Shown: positions 1 through 6,669 of the stretch, one piece after another
Layout of the letters: each line of letters opens with the position of its first letter
How positions within the stretch are numbered: position 1 is the first letter of the stretch
Assembly (NCBI GenBank): GCA_024641365.1
Contig: JAHEDF010000146.1
Span: forward strand, 1 to 8,572
Length of the DNA: 8,572 bases
From: Planctomycetota bacterium
Lineage (GTDB): Bacteria; Planctomycetota; UBA11346
Direction of reading: 5' to 3'
The notes under the pieces: model-generated
The model's database searches: none
Told to the model about the DNA's origin: nothing
Seen by the model: only the letters and a program-made list of their open reading frames with translations
Program-made: the position numbers and the translations under genes

Positions 1-879
1 CCGACGGTAGCGGCTACATCAGCCGCGGTAGCGGCCACAGCACCGCCAACTGCGCCAAATTTATTAGAAAAACCTATAGAGACAGTCATTAAAGAGGAAC
101 CCACTCCTCCACAACCGCCTGCGAGAGCACTGCCAGTCGTTAATACCACACCGGCATGGGCCAGTAACACCGGGAGCGATCGCTATGGACGTTGGGCAGC
201 ATTAACCATTGGAACCACAACGACGCATTTTCGATTAATTCCAGCCGGTACGGTATCAATTGGTAGTCCAGTTGATGAACCAGGACGAAATTACGACGAA
301 ACCATGCACCGCGCCACTATTCCTCAGGCCTATTGGCTCAGCGACACGGAATGTACACAATTGGTCTGGCGAACGGTCATGGATGATAATCCGAGCAGCA
401 CCGTTGGTGACGATTTGCCAGTTGATTCAATATCCTATCAACGCGTCCAAAATTTTATTGCAAAATTACAAACATTGCGACCCGATGCCAAAATTCGCTT
501 ACCGAGCGAAGTAGAATGGGAAGCCGCATGTCGTGCCGGCACAGCAGGTCCCTACACAGGTGGTTTAAATATACGTTCTTTGGCGTGGTATCGTACCACG
601 GCAGAAGACCGCATTGCACCCGTCGCAGGCAAACAACCAAATGCGTATGGTTTATTTGATGTGCACGGCAATGTGTGGGAATGGTGTCACAACGTTGATC
701 GCACTTACCCACCTGACCCAAATGGTAATCCCGTTTCGAGCCATGCGTTTATTTATCGCGGTGGGAGTTTTGCTGACATTGCTGCTAATTGTCGCGCCGC
801 TACGCGCAATGGAAATCAAACGGGAGACGGTGACGTAGGCATCGGTTTCCGCTTGGCAATTACCGCCGACATGCGTTAA
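1..879 (+). CDS. FGE-sulfatase (SUMF1-fold) domain protein, C-terminal part (5' truncated by window)
   Basis: The reading frame is open from base 1 and ends at TAA 877-879, giving 292 visible residues; the N-terminus lies outside the window. Residues 1 to about 55 are an Ala/Pro/Thr-rich, low-complexity linker. From about residue 77 the formylglycine-generating-enzyme/C-type-lectin-like fold begins: FRLIPAGTVSIGS (77-89), RLPSEVEWEAACRAGT (166-181), the hallmark HGNVWEW (222-228), RGGSF (253-257), a CRAATRN segment (264-270) and a final GFRLA (282-286). The paired cysteines that follow the GGSY motif in genuine formylglycine-generating enzymes are absent, since ADIAAN stands there. The domain is therefore probably a binding or structural module and not a sulfatase activator. 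In other bacteria such domains often sit behind a Ser/Thr kinase or a membrane anchor and a Pro-rich linker; whether that holds here cannot be seen. Domain call is confident, function is not. Confidence 0.9.
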   Translation, partial: PTVAATSAAVAATAPPTAPNLLEKPIETVIKEEPTPPQPPARALPVVNTTPAWASNTGSDRYGRWAALTIGTTTTHFRLIPAGTVSIGSPVDEPGRNYDETMHRATIPQAYWLSDTECTQLVWRTVMDDNPSSTVGDDLPVDSISYQRVQNFIAKLQTLRPDAKIRLPSEVEWEAACRAGTAGPYTGGLNIRSLAWYRTTAEDRIAPVAGKQPNAYGLFDVHGNVWEWCHNVDRTYPPDPNGNPVSSHAFIYRGGSFADIAANCRAATRNGNQTGDGDVGIGFRLAITADMR

Positions 880-934
880 TAAATTACCTACGCCTCTTTT
901 CCATTAATTAATACAATAATACTTTGAAGTTATC

Positions 935-1312
935 TCAATTATAGCTTGACAATGCCCATCTGCCACCGCTTTGATTTCTTGGGGAAACCCATGAAGCGCC
1001 ATCGTACGTAAATCGATAGCTTTTTCCTTTTTTTGTTTTTCCATCTTTCTCTGTTAATGTTTTTATAATAATAGAACCGTCCTCTTTTTTTTCTACGTAA
1101 ATTGGCAATTCAAAGAAAGATATCCTATTGTTAATCGAGTTCCACATCAATTTATAATCATTCACATTTATTCCCTTACCAATAAAAGGACCTTCGGTTT
1201 TATATTCATAATAAGTCTTCAGCGGATACGGCATTTGATATATAAATATACTAATGCATAAAACAAAAGCCACTATAACTGCAACGATTATATAATAGAC
1301 GATATTTTTCAT
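935..1312 (-). CDS. Small membrane-anchored protein of unknown function
   Basis: This 125-residue protein matches no family I recognise. Residues 4-27 form one strongly hydrophobic segment (IVYYIIVAVIVAFVLCISIFIY) after a short N-terminus with one Lys, consistent with a single-pass membrane anchor or uncleaved signal anchor. The remaining roughly 95 residues are polar and rich in Lys, Tyr, Asn and Ser and would probably face the periplasm; no Cys pair or haem motif is present. ATG 1310-1312 lies 22 bases downstream of the stop of the dihaem cytochrome gene, in the same direction. A GGAG (1326-1329, complement) is about 13 bases upstream of it, which is rather far. Joint transcription with the cytochrome is likely. 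The gene is clearly more A/T-rich than its neighbours, suggesting low expression, recent origin or transfer. Real gene likely, role unknown. Confidence 0.65.
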   Translation of the reverse strand: MKNIVYYIIVAVIVAFVLCISIFIYQMPYPLKTYYEYKTEGPFIGKGINVNDYKLMWNSINNRISFFELPIYVEKKEDGSIIIKTLTEKDGKTKKGKSYRFTYDGASWVSPRNQSGGRWALSSYN

Positions 1313-1334
1313 ATACAGCCAATCACTCCAGTTG

Positions 1335-2315
1335 TTACTTGCTAGTTATCGGTGTAAATTTTTCGACTGCATTGCTGACTGGCGGTAATGTTTTTAAATA
1401 ATCATAAATTGCACCTAAATCAGCGTCATTCATGCCTGCATACGATGTCCATGGCATTAAGGAATTCAATTCGCCGGCTTTCGCTGGTTGTTTGGCCATC
1501 TCAATGCTCGTTCGGAAACGGTTAATAAATTGTTCTTTCGTCCAACTACCAATTCCTGTTGTCGTATCTGGCGTAATATTTGCAGAGCGAACCTTGCTAC
1601 CGTCTGGTAACGTAAATTCGACACCACCACTAAATTCACTGCCTGGTTTAATTTTTCCGTGATTGGATTTAGTATGGCAATGTAAACATGCCCCCGCATT
1701 GGTGACGTATTCTCCATACTTTGCATCTGTAACAGCAGGGGTTGCTGCTGGCGGCGATGCCTCCTTAGGAATTAAACGCACAATAATATTCATCGGAAAT
1801 GACAATGAACGTTTGGGCACTTCGTTTTCAATTGCCGGCAAGGTACGCATATATGCAATAATGGCATGTAAATCAGGTTCAGACATGGCAGCATAATGTG
1901 TGTACGGCATCAATGGAAATAACGCTTCACCGTCTTTCGTAACGCCTGTGGTTAATGTGCGATAAATTTCTCCGTCACTCCAATCTTTCAATTTTGCTGG
2001 CGTAATATTAGCGGCATAAATTACTCCCGGAACACCTTCTTCCCGACCAAATTTTTCTCCGCCAGCACCTTCTTTACCTGCAATTATTGGATACGAATAA
2101 AATTCCGTAGAACGTGGCGTATGACAAGCAGCACAAGCGGCTTGGTGATTAAATAAATAACGACCGCGTTCAAGCATTTCCGGGGTAGACGTAATAGTAA
2201 GCACTGGCGCTGATGCGACGCTGGGCTTGGTAAACACCACAAAAGACAGTGCGATAATTGGCAGCAATATTAAAACGACCAAAACAATGACAACGAGTTT
2301 AATTAATTTACGCAT
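1335..2315 (-). CDS. Membrane-anchored dihaem c-type cytochrome
   Basis: This 326-residue protein is a predicted periplasmic electron carrier tethered to the inner membrane. Residues 4-28 are a hydrophobic anchor after MRK. Two homologous cytochrome c domains follow. The first carries CAACH (61-65) with probable axial Met136 in LMPYTHYAAM. The second carries CLHCH (210-214) with probable axial Met287 in LMPWTSYAGM. Both contain an (A)ANITP segment and end in a (Y)(M/L)(R/K)TLP motif. The arrangement resembles the cytochrome subunits of membrane-bound sugar, alcohol or aldehyde dehydrogenases, but no dehydrogenase subunit lies beside it, so the electron donor is unknown. I chose ATG 2313-2315 over the in-frame ATG at 2405 because the hydrophobic anchor begins directly after it and an AGGT (2320-2323, complement) lies just upstream. 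The extra 30 residues of the longer form do not resemble an export signal. The small membrane protein follows in the probable operon. Confidence 0.9.
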   Translation of the reverse strand: MRKLIKLVVIVLVVLILLPIIALSFVVFTKPSVASAPVLTITSTPEMLERGRYLFNHQAACAACHTPRSTEFYSYPIIAGKEGAGGEKFGREEGVPGVIYAANITPAKLKDWSDGEIYRTLTTGVTKDGEALFPLMPYTHYAAMSEPDLHAIIAYMRTLPAIENEVPKRSLSFPMNIIVRLIPKEASPPAATPAVTDAKYGEYVTNAGACLHCHTKSNHGKIKPGSEFSGGVEFTLPDGSKVRSANITPDTTTGIGSWTKEQFINRFRTSIEMAKQPAKAGELNSLMPWTSYAGMNDADLGAIYDYLKTLPPVSNAVEKFTPITSK

Positions 2316-2406
2316 AGTGACCTGTTCTTTAATGGTGTTTGAGCGCAAAACCGTATGTTTAGCCAGCGCAACAACAAGTAGGCCTGTAATGCCACTCCCT
2401 TTCACT

Positions 2407-2420
2407 CATCTAGATAGATG
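2407..2420. repeat. Short inverted repeat in divergent intergenic region
   Basis: CATCT (2407-2411) and AGATG (2416-2420) are perfect reverse complements separated by AGAT. The site lies in the 197-base region between the divergent cytochrome and phosphomannomutase genes, where an operator could sit. It is short enough to arise by chance. Confidence 0.25.
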
Positions 2421-2446
2421 GCATGTCCTTTCTATTTTCACTGCTG

Positions 2447-2452
2447 TACAAT
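2447..2452 (+). promoter_or_regulatory. Candidate -10 element for the phosphomannomutase gene
   Basis: TACAAT differs from the sigma-70 consensus TATAAT at one position and lies 60 bases upstream of the mutase ATG. No good -35 hexamer is found 15-19 bases further upstream; TGTCCT is the best at 17. The call rests on the -10 alone and is weak. Confidence 0.2.
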
Positions 2453-2512
2453 AAGGACCTACTGGACTCACTAACCAAAGTCTTAGGTTTAGAACCAACA
2501 ACGAGAGAAACT

Positions 2513-3838
2513 ATGCCTGACCCATTTAAAGCGTACGACATCCGTGGACTTTATCCACAAGAACTCAACGAATCGCTGGCTTACCAAATCGGTAATGCAA
2601 CCGCAGTCATACTAAAATTAGCGGGAAAACGTTTTACGGTTGGCCGCGATATGCGCGTTAGTGGACCGATGTTGAAACAAGCCTTTATCAAAGGTTTGGT
2701 TGATGCGGGCGTGCACATAATTGATGTCGGCATGTTATCCACGCCTGCTGTTACCTTTGCGATGCATCACCTGAATACGGACGGCGGCGCACAAATTACG
2801 GCCAGCCATAATCCGGCCCCCTATGGTGGCATTAAAATTACCGGCCCGGGGTTTAAACCAATTGGTGCTGGCACTGGTATGGAAGAAATAGAAAAATTAG
2901 CGCGTTCTGCTGAAATAGCTAAAGCACCAGGTGGTCGCATTGATGAAGCCGTTACTATAGATGCCTATGCTACTTATTTAGCAAAATTATATGAGCCACG
3001 TCGCCCACTAAAAATCGTTGTCGATGGCGGCAATGGTATTATTGGCACCCTCTTTCAACATTTATTACCTAAGCTAACAAATATTACTATCATCCCAATG
3101 AATTTTGATCCGGATGGACGCTTTCCTGTCCATGAAGCCAACCCACTTAAAGCCGAAAATCTCAACGATTTATGCGCTCGCGTAAAAGCTGAAAAAGCTG
3201 ACTTCGGTGCTGGATTTGACGGCGACGGCGACCGTTGTGCCTTAGTCGATGAAAATGGAAAAATTGTCACCTGCGATTTAACCACCGCCTTGCTAGCAAA
3301 ATATTATTTAGCGCGTGAACCAAAAGCGACCATTGCTTACGATTTACGCTCTTCAAAAGTCGTTCCTGAATTTATCGAAAGTTTAGGTGGTACTGCAGTT
3401 GAAACACGCGTCGGCCATAGTTTCATTAAAGCGACTATGAAAGAACATAAGGCCGCATTTGCAGGCGAATTATCTGGGCATTATTATTTCCGCGATTTCT
3501 ATGGCGCTGATTCTGGACTGTATGCCTTCTTACTGTTGGCAAACATTATATCAGAGGCACCATCGCTCAGCAGCTTAATTGCTCCATTAGAAAAATATTA
3601 CCACACTGGCGAAATTAATTTTAAGGTCGCTTCTCCGCTGGTCGTCATGGATCGTTTACGTAAATTGCCAAACGCCACCGTTGCAGAACTCGACGGTGTT
3701 ACGGTTCGCTTTATAGACTGGTGGTGCAATCTGCGCGCTTCAAATACGGAACCGGTGGTTCGTTTAAACTTAGAAGCGAACTCCGCTGCCCTGCGCGATG
3801 CCAAACTGGCCGAGGTAAAAGCTCTAATCACGGGATAA
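2513..3838 (+). CDS. Phosphomannomutase / phosphoglucomutase (alpha-D-phosphohexomutase family)
   Basis: This 441-residue cytoplasmic enzyme should interconvert hexose 1- and 6-phosphates, feeding GDP-mannose or UDP-glucose synthesis for cell-envelope sugars. All four family signatures are present: FKAYDIRG near the N-terminus (5-12); TASHNP (96-101) with the phosphoserine Ser98; the metal loop DGDGDR (236-241); the sugar-binding GELSGHYYFRDF (318-329); and the phosphate-binding RASNTEP (408-414). RVGHSFIK (299-306) is the usual linker to the third domain. Length is close to the normal 450-460. I chose ATG 2513 and not the in-frame ATG at 2423 because the family begins with FKAYDIRG and a GAGAG (2503-2507) sits 5 bases upstream; the extra 30 residues match nothing. 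Substrate preference (mannose versus glucose) cannot be decided from sequence, so I give no symbol. It is transcribed away from the cytochrome gene; the AraC regulator follows on the same strand after 70 bases. Confidence 0.96.
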   Translation: MPDPFKAYDIRGLYPQELNESLAYQIGNATAVILKLAGKRFTVGRDMRVSGPMLKQAFIKGLVDAGVHIIDVGMLSTPAVTFAMHHLNTDGGAQITASHNPAPYGGIKITGPGFKPIGAGTGMEEIEKLARSAEIAKAPGGRIDEAVTIDAYATYLAKLYEPRRPLKIVVDGGNGIIGTLFQHLLPKLTNITIIPMNFDPDGRFPVHEANPLKAENLNDLCARVKAEKADFGAGFDGDGDRCALVDENGKIVTCDLTTALLAKYYLAREPKATIAYDLRSSKVVPEFIESLGGTAVETRVGHSFIKATMKEHKAAFAGELSGHYYFRDFYGADSGLYAFLLLANIISEAPSLSSLIAPLEKYYHTGEINFKVASPLVVMDRLRKLPNATVAELDGVTVRFIDWWCNLRASNTEPVVRLNLEANSAALRDAKLAEVKALITG

Positions 3839-3839
3839 A

Positions 3840-3869
3840 GCAACGGCCCGCTGTTGCGTAGCGATTTTT
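3840..3869 (+). terminator. Possible weak intrinsic terminator after phosphomannomutase
   Basis: GCAACGG (3840-3846) pairs with CTGTTGC (3851-3857) as a 7-bp stem with one G-T pair and a CCCG loop, starting two bases after the stop codon. A run of five T (3865-3869) follows, but 7 bases after the stem and not directly, so termination would be inefficient at best. If active it would partly separate the mutase from the downstream regulator. Confidence 0.4.
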
Positions 3870-3908
3870 AGGCTCGACCGCCGGGTTTTATGTAGTAGAT
3901 GTCAGCGC

Positions 3909-4727
3909 ATGCCGGAACCCGTCGTTCGCACCCATCAGCGTCAACCAGTACAACCAGAACGCGCTGCGTTAACCGGAGTGGGGTATTTGTTAAACAAAAC
4001 CACGCATATTTATAATCGGGTATTTCGTGATTATGCACTTGTCTATGTACTTGATGGCGGTGGCATTTGGGAGGATGAATTAGGACATCGCGAAACGGTC
4101 AAACGTGGTGATGTGCTCCTCATTATTCCAGGTGTACGCCATTCTTATTATCCTAATGCCAATCAGGTGTGGTCTGAATATTATTTAGTTTTTAATGGCG
4201 CGCCATTTCAGGCATTGGAAAGTGAAGGAACTATTTCTCGGCATCAGCCTGTATTACATCCTGGATACGATGCACGACTGGTCACCCAATTTGATGATTT
4301 AATTGATACTTATATCAAAGCATCAGCTCGTGATGCGCAACGATTAGCAATGAATATTTTTCCGCTGATCGCTGAAATTCTTCGTCGTCACGATGACCGT
4401 TTGGCAGGCGAAGATGGTAATATGATTGCCGCAGCGTGCTCTATTTTGTCAGAGCAACTTGATGAAGATATGGACTTACATCAAGTCGCCCAACGTGTCG
4501 GCACGACCTATGATCGCTTACGCCGCACCTTTCAACGACAAATTGGCATGCCGCTGACTCGCTACCGCATGCATCGTCGTATTGAACGCGCCCAAGCGTT
4601 ATTGTTGCAAGGTAATGATTTGGCCGCCGTAGCAGAACGTTTGGGATATTGTGATCAGTTCTTTTTTGCTCGACAATTTAAACAAGTAGTCGGCATGACG
4701 CCTGGGGCATGGCGCCGTAATCACTAA
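3909..4727 (+). CDS. AraC-family transcriptional regulator with N-terminal cupin domain
   Basis: This 272-residue protein is a predicted cytoplasmic DNA-binding activator. Residues of about 20-105 form an AraC-type cupin ligand-binding or dimerisation domain, with YALVYVLDGGGIWED (42-56), GDVLLIIPGVRHSYYP (67-82) and a following EYYLVF strand. Residues of about 172-270 form the paired helix-turn-helix DNA-binding region. The first is DLHQVAQRVGTTYDRLRRTF (189-208) and the second is DLAAVAERLGYCDQFFFARQ (237-256). The family signature ends in FKQVVGMTPGAWRR. Full length is typical. ATG 3909 is the only start compatible with the domain, but no good Shine-Dalgarno precedes it. In related regulators the cupin binds a sugar or similar small ligand; here the ligand and targets are unknown. 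The upstream mutase makes sugar metabolism a reasonable guess and no more. It converges with the redoxin/haem/copper gene, 25 bases between stops. Confidence 0.95.
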   Translation: MPEPVVRTHQRQPVQPERAALTGVGYLLNKTTHIYNRVFRDYALVYVLDGGGIWEDELGHRETVKRGDVLLIIPGVRHSYYPNANQVWSEYYLVFNGAPFQALESEGTISRHQPVLHPGYDARLVTQFDDLIDTYIKASARDAQRLAMNIFPLIAEILRRHDDRLAGEDGNMIAAACSILSEQLDEDMDLHQVAQRVGTTYDRLRRTFQRQIGMPLTRYRMHRRIERAQALLLQGNDLAAVAERLGYCDQFFFARQFKQVVGMTPGAWRRNH

Positions 4728-4752
4728 TATTCTAGCAAGCAATCATTAATTA

Positions 4753-6555
4753 TTACGGCTTCAACTCGCTATAAACCATATAGCCGATAAACATTTCATC
4801 CCAACTTTGATTGCCAAACCGAACCATTTTGCTTGGATCCGGGTTATCTGGATTCATAGCGCTATTATCAAAAACCCCTTCCACCTGTATTTTGGTATTT
4901 GCGGGGAATATTTTTGGTTCCTTAAATATGTAGGTTCGCTGCCAATCTAAATCATATTTAGGAACTGATATTAAGACTTCTTTTTTACCATCAGGATAGA
5001 CCGCCGTATAGCGCATAGATGACCCGCGGTAATGCATGTGGGGCGACACGGCATACATGGTAATTGGTTTGGAAAATGTTCGTTCGGCTGATGCTGGAAC
5101 ATTTCGTTCGTTCGGTGGAATCTGTAAGCGTAATTGAAAGGCGCTGGTTACTTTAAGCTCTGTGTCTGGTTTGTCTTTCTTTGCAAAATACAAACCAAGT
5201 CGTGGACGATCAGTGCCCGCCTTGCCATTTGTTGTATAATGAAGTTGAAAAGTTAGCGTCGTTTCTTTTTTCAAAAACTTGCCCGTTCCTTCTGGAAAAA
5301 ATGCCGGTTCCAACCCAGGTACATAACTAGCAAAAAATGTCGTAAGGCCTCGAGGACGACGCTCTAAACGTTTTTCCATTTCAGGCGGAATAGGGCGACC
5401 TTTTAAGAAATCTTTTAGACGTTGAAATCGGGGATCATCACCAAACTCATCTTCTAATTCAGTCGCCGCATCAAAAGCAAAAGCATGATGCATCCATTGC
5501 GGTTCCGAAGGACGTAAATCAACCGCACGAATCCACGTGTCTGCCGGTAAATTTATTGTTAGTGTTGGTTTTCGATATGGTAACGTGCCAGTAGCCGGAA
5601 TATCTTGCGGTGGTAATTCAACAATAAAATCTGGTTTCCCTAATGGCCATTCAGCTTGTTTTGGTGCTGACGTTGTCGCCAACGGATCTGTGTTTGATGG
5701 CTTGCAACCCTGTTCAACCCAATGAATAACCGCCCGTTGTTCGGCTGGTGTTAAAGATTTATCATTTGCAAATTTTCCATGAGCTGGATCAGCGTCCCAT
5801 GGTGGCATAAGTCGGGTGCGAATAACTTCTCGCATCATTGTCCCGCGACCAGCAACCTGCTTATAACTGTCCATCGACCACGGTGCGATTCCCCCTTTTT
5901 GGTGACACTCACGACAATTATTCTGAATAATAGGCGCTATATCTTGTGCATAATCTAATTCATGTTTTTCACGCGGTTGTTGAAAGGTAATTAAACATCC
6001 TTTTGCTTGTGGCGCATCATTGGGCGGCGCTTTATTTGTTAATACGGCATCTATAGCTTCGCGTAAATAGTGCCGTGTCGCTGTTGGCTTTTGTGCATTA
6101 TAACCAACGCGATCATCAATTGGGCCCCGCCACACTATAGACATTTCTTTTGTCTTAATAACTAAAGCTTCGCCGGTTCGTGTAATACCTAAATCTTCAC
6201 TAATAACTTGCGAGCTGTCGACTAATACACGTAAGTTTACCTTAAGTTCCAGTAATTCTTGGGTGATTGAATCACTATCATCTGCAATTGAACCATCTAT
6301 AGCTGCTATACGCACACCACGTTCAGCATAATCTCGGGCTATTTTTTCTAATTCGGATACATTCTGCCGCACAATAGGACAGCCAGTCGTAAAGGCATAT
6401 AGGACAACTATTGGTACATCTTGATTGCGGGTTAATTGATGAAATGTGCCAGCGTGATCTAGCAAAGCAAAATCATCAATTTTTTGCGGTAAAGCAGGGT
6501 CGGCTGCTACCAACATTGGTAGCATGACCATCAATAAACTACATTTTTTCAACAT
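4753..6555 (-). CDS. Exported redoxin / cytochrome c / PHM-like copper type II monooxygenase fusion
   Basis: This 600-residue protein is predicted periplasmic, with a signal peptide at about 1-18 (MLKK, hydrophobic core, then AAD). Residues 20 to about 187 are a thioredoxin-fold AhpC/TSA-like domain with one active-site-like cysteine in TTGCP (Cys59), no CxxC, a GPIDDR motif (144-149) and a closing GC (Cys187). Residues of about 200-285 are a cytochrome-c-like domain with CRECH (214-218) and a probable axial Met250 in LMPPWDADP. Residues of about 305-600 resemble copper type II ascorbate-dependent monooxygenases of the peptidylglycine hydroxylase (PHM) type. The copper ligands appear complete: His356-His357 (WMHHAF) and His439 (LQLHY-like FQLHY) for one site, and His506/His508 (SPHMHYRG) plus Met588 (SWDEMFIGY) for the other. 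The architecture is known from Planctomycetota and others, but its substrate is not. ATG 6553-6555 is supported by an AGGA 8 bases upstream. The gene stands alone. Confidence 0.93.
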   Translation of the reverse strand: MLKKCSLLMVMLPMLVAADPALPQKIDDFALLDHAGTFHQLTRNQDVPIVVLYAFTTGCPIVRQNVSELEKIARDYAERGVRIAAIDGSIADDSDSITQELLELKVNLRVLVDSSQVISEDLGITRTGEALVIKTKEMSIVWRGPIDDRVGYNAQKPTATRHYLREAIDAVLTNKAPPNDAPQAKGCLITFQQPREKHELDYAQDIAPIIQNNCRECHQKGGIAPWSMDSYKQVAGRGTMMREVIRTRLMPPWDADPAHGKFANDKSLTPAEQRAVIHWVEQGCKPSNTDPLATTSAPKQAEWPLGKPDFIVELPPQDIPATGTLPYRKPTLTINLPADTWIRAVDLRPSEPQWMHHAFAFDAATELEDEFGDDPRFQRLKDFLKGRPIPPEMEKRLERRPRGLTTFFASYVPGLEPAFFPEGTGKFLKKETTLTFQLHYTTNGKAGTDRPRLGLYFAKKDKPDTELKVTSAFQLRLQIPPNERNVPASAERTFSKPITMYAVSPHMHYRGSSMRYTAVYPDGKKEVLISVPKYDLDWQRTYIFKEPKIFPANTKIQVEGVFDNSAMNPDNPDPSKMVRFGNQSWDEMFIGYMVYSELKP

Positions 6556-6563
6556 ACTTGTGA

Positions 6564-6568
6564 TCCTT
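6564..6568 (-). promoter_or_regulatory. Shine-Dalgarno of the redoxin/haem/copper fusion gene
   Basis: On the minus strand AAGGA precedes ATG 6555 by an 8-base spacer. This is the clearest ribosome binding site in the window and fixes the start immediately before a good signal peptide. Confidence 0.7.
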
Positions 6569-6639
6569 TATTAAGCGTTCTGAAATAACTATCCAAGCTG
6601 GTTACCGATTACTTGCGGCCTGGTTTCAAGGTTATTGCC

Positions 6640-6649
6640 TAAGTACTTA
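6640..6649. repeat. 10-bp perfect palindrome TAAGTACTTA in divergent promoter region
   Basis: TAAGTACTTA lies in the 114-base region between the divergent fusion gene and the GNAT gene, 21 bases before the GNAT start. A nine-base direct repeat, CGATTACTT, also occurs at 6606-6614 and 6674-6682, the second copy inside the GNAT gene start. These could be sites for a dimeric regulator controlling one or both genes; chance is a fair alternative. Confidence 0.35.
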
Positions 6650-6669
6650 TTACCAGCATTATTGCATTC

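Noticed and set aside
455..721. Leftward 88-codon open frame inside the FGE-fold gene
   Set aside because: It is antisense to conserved FGE motifs and its Cys/His-rich translation resembles no family; it is a shadow frame.
1010..1060. T-rich tracts as a terminator of the cytochrome operon
   Set aside because: They encode the Lys-rich stretch of the small membrane protein and no stable stem precedes them on either strand.
2316..2405. N-terminal extension of the cytochrome gene to ATG 2405
   Set aside because: It would add 30 residues that are not export-like in front of a good membrane anchor, and it would fill the divergent promoter region; ATG 2315 has an adjacent AGGT.
2423..2512. N-terminal extension of the phosphomannomutase to ATG 2423
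   Set aside because: The family begins with FKAYDIRG close to the start; the extra 30 residues match nothing and cover the likely promoter.
3055..3285. Leftward open frame inside the phosphomannomutase
   Set aside because: It is antisense to the conserved metal-loop region of a clear enzyme gene.
4728..4752. Bidirectional terminator between the AraC and fusion genes
   Set aside because: The 25 bases hold only a weak, interrupted A/T inverted repeat with no G/C-rich stem.
4753..6555. Reading the fusion as a simple peroxiredoxin or thiol-disulfide isomerase
   Set aside because: Only the first third is redoxin-like, with one cysteine and no CxxC; the haem motif and the copper-ligand pattern dominate the rest.
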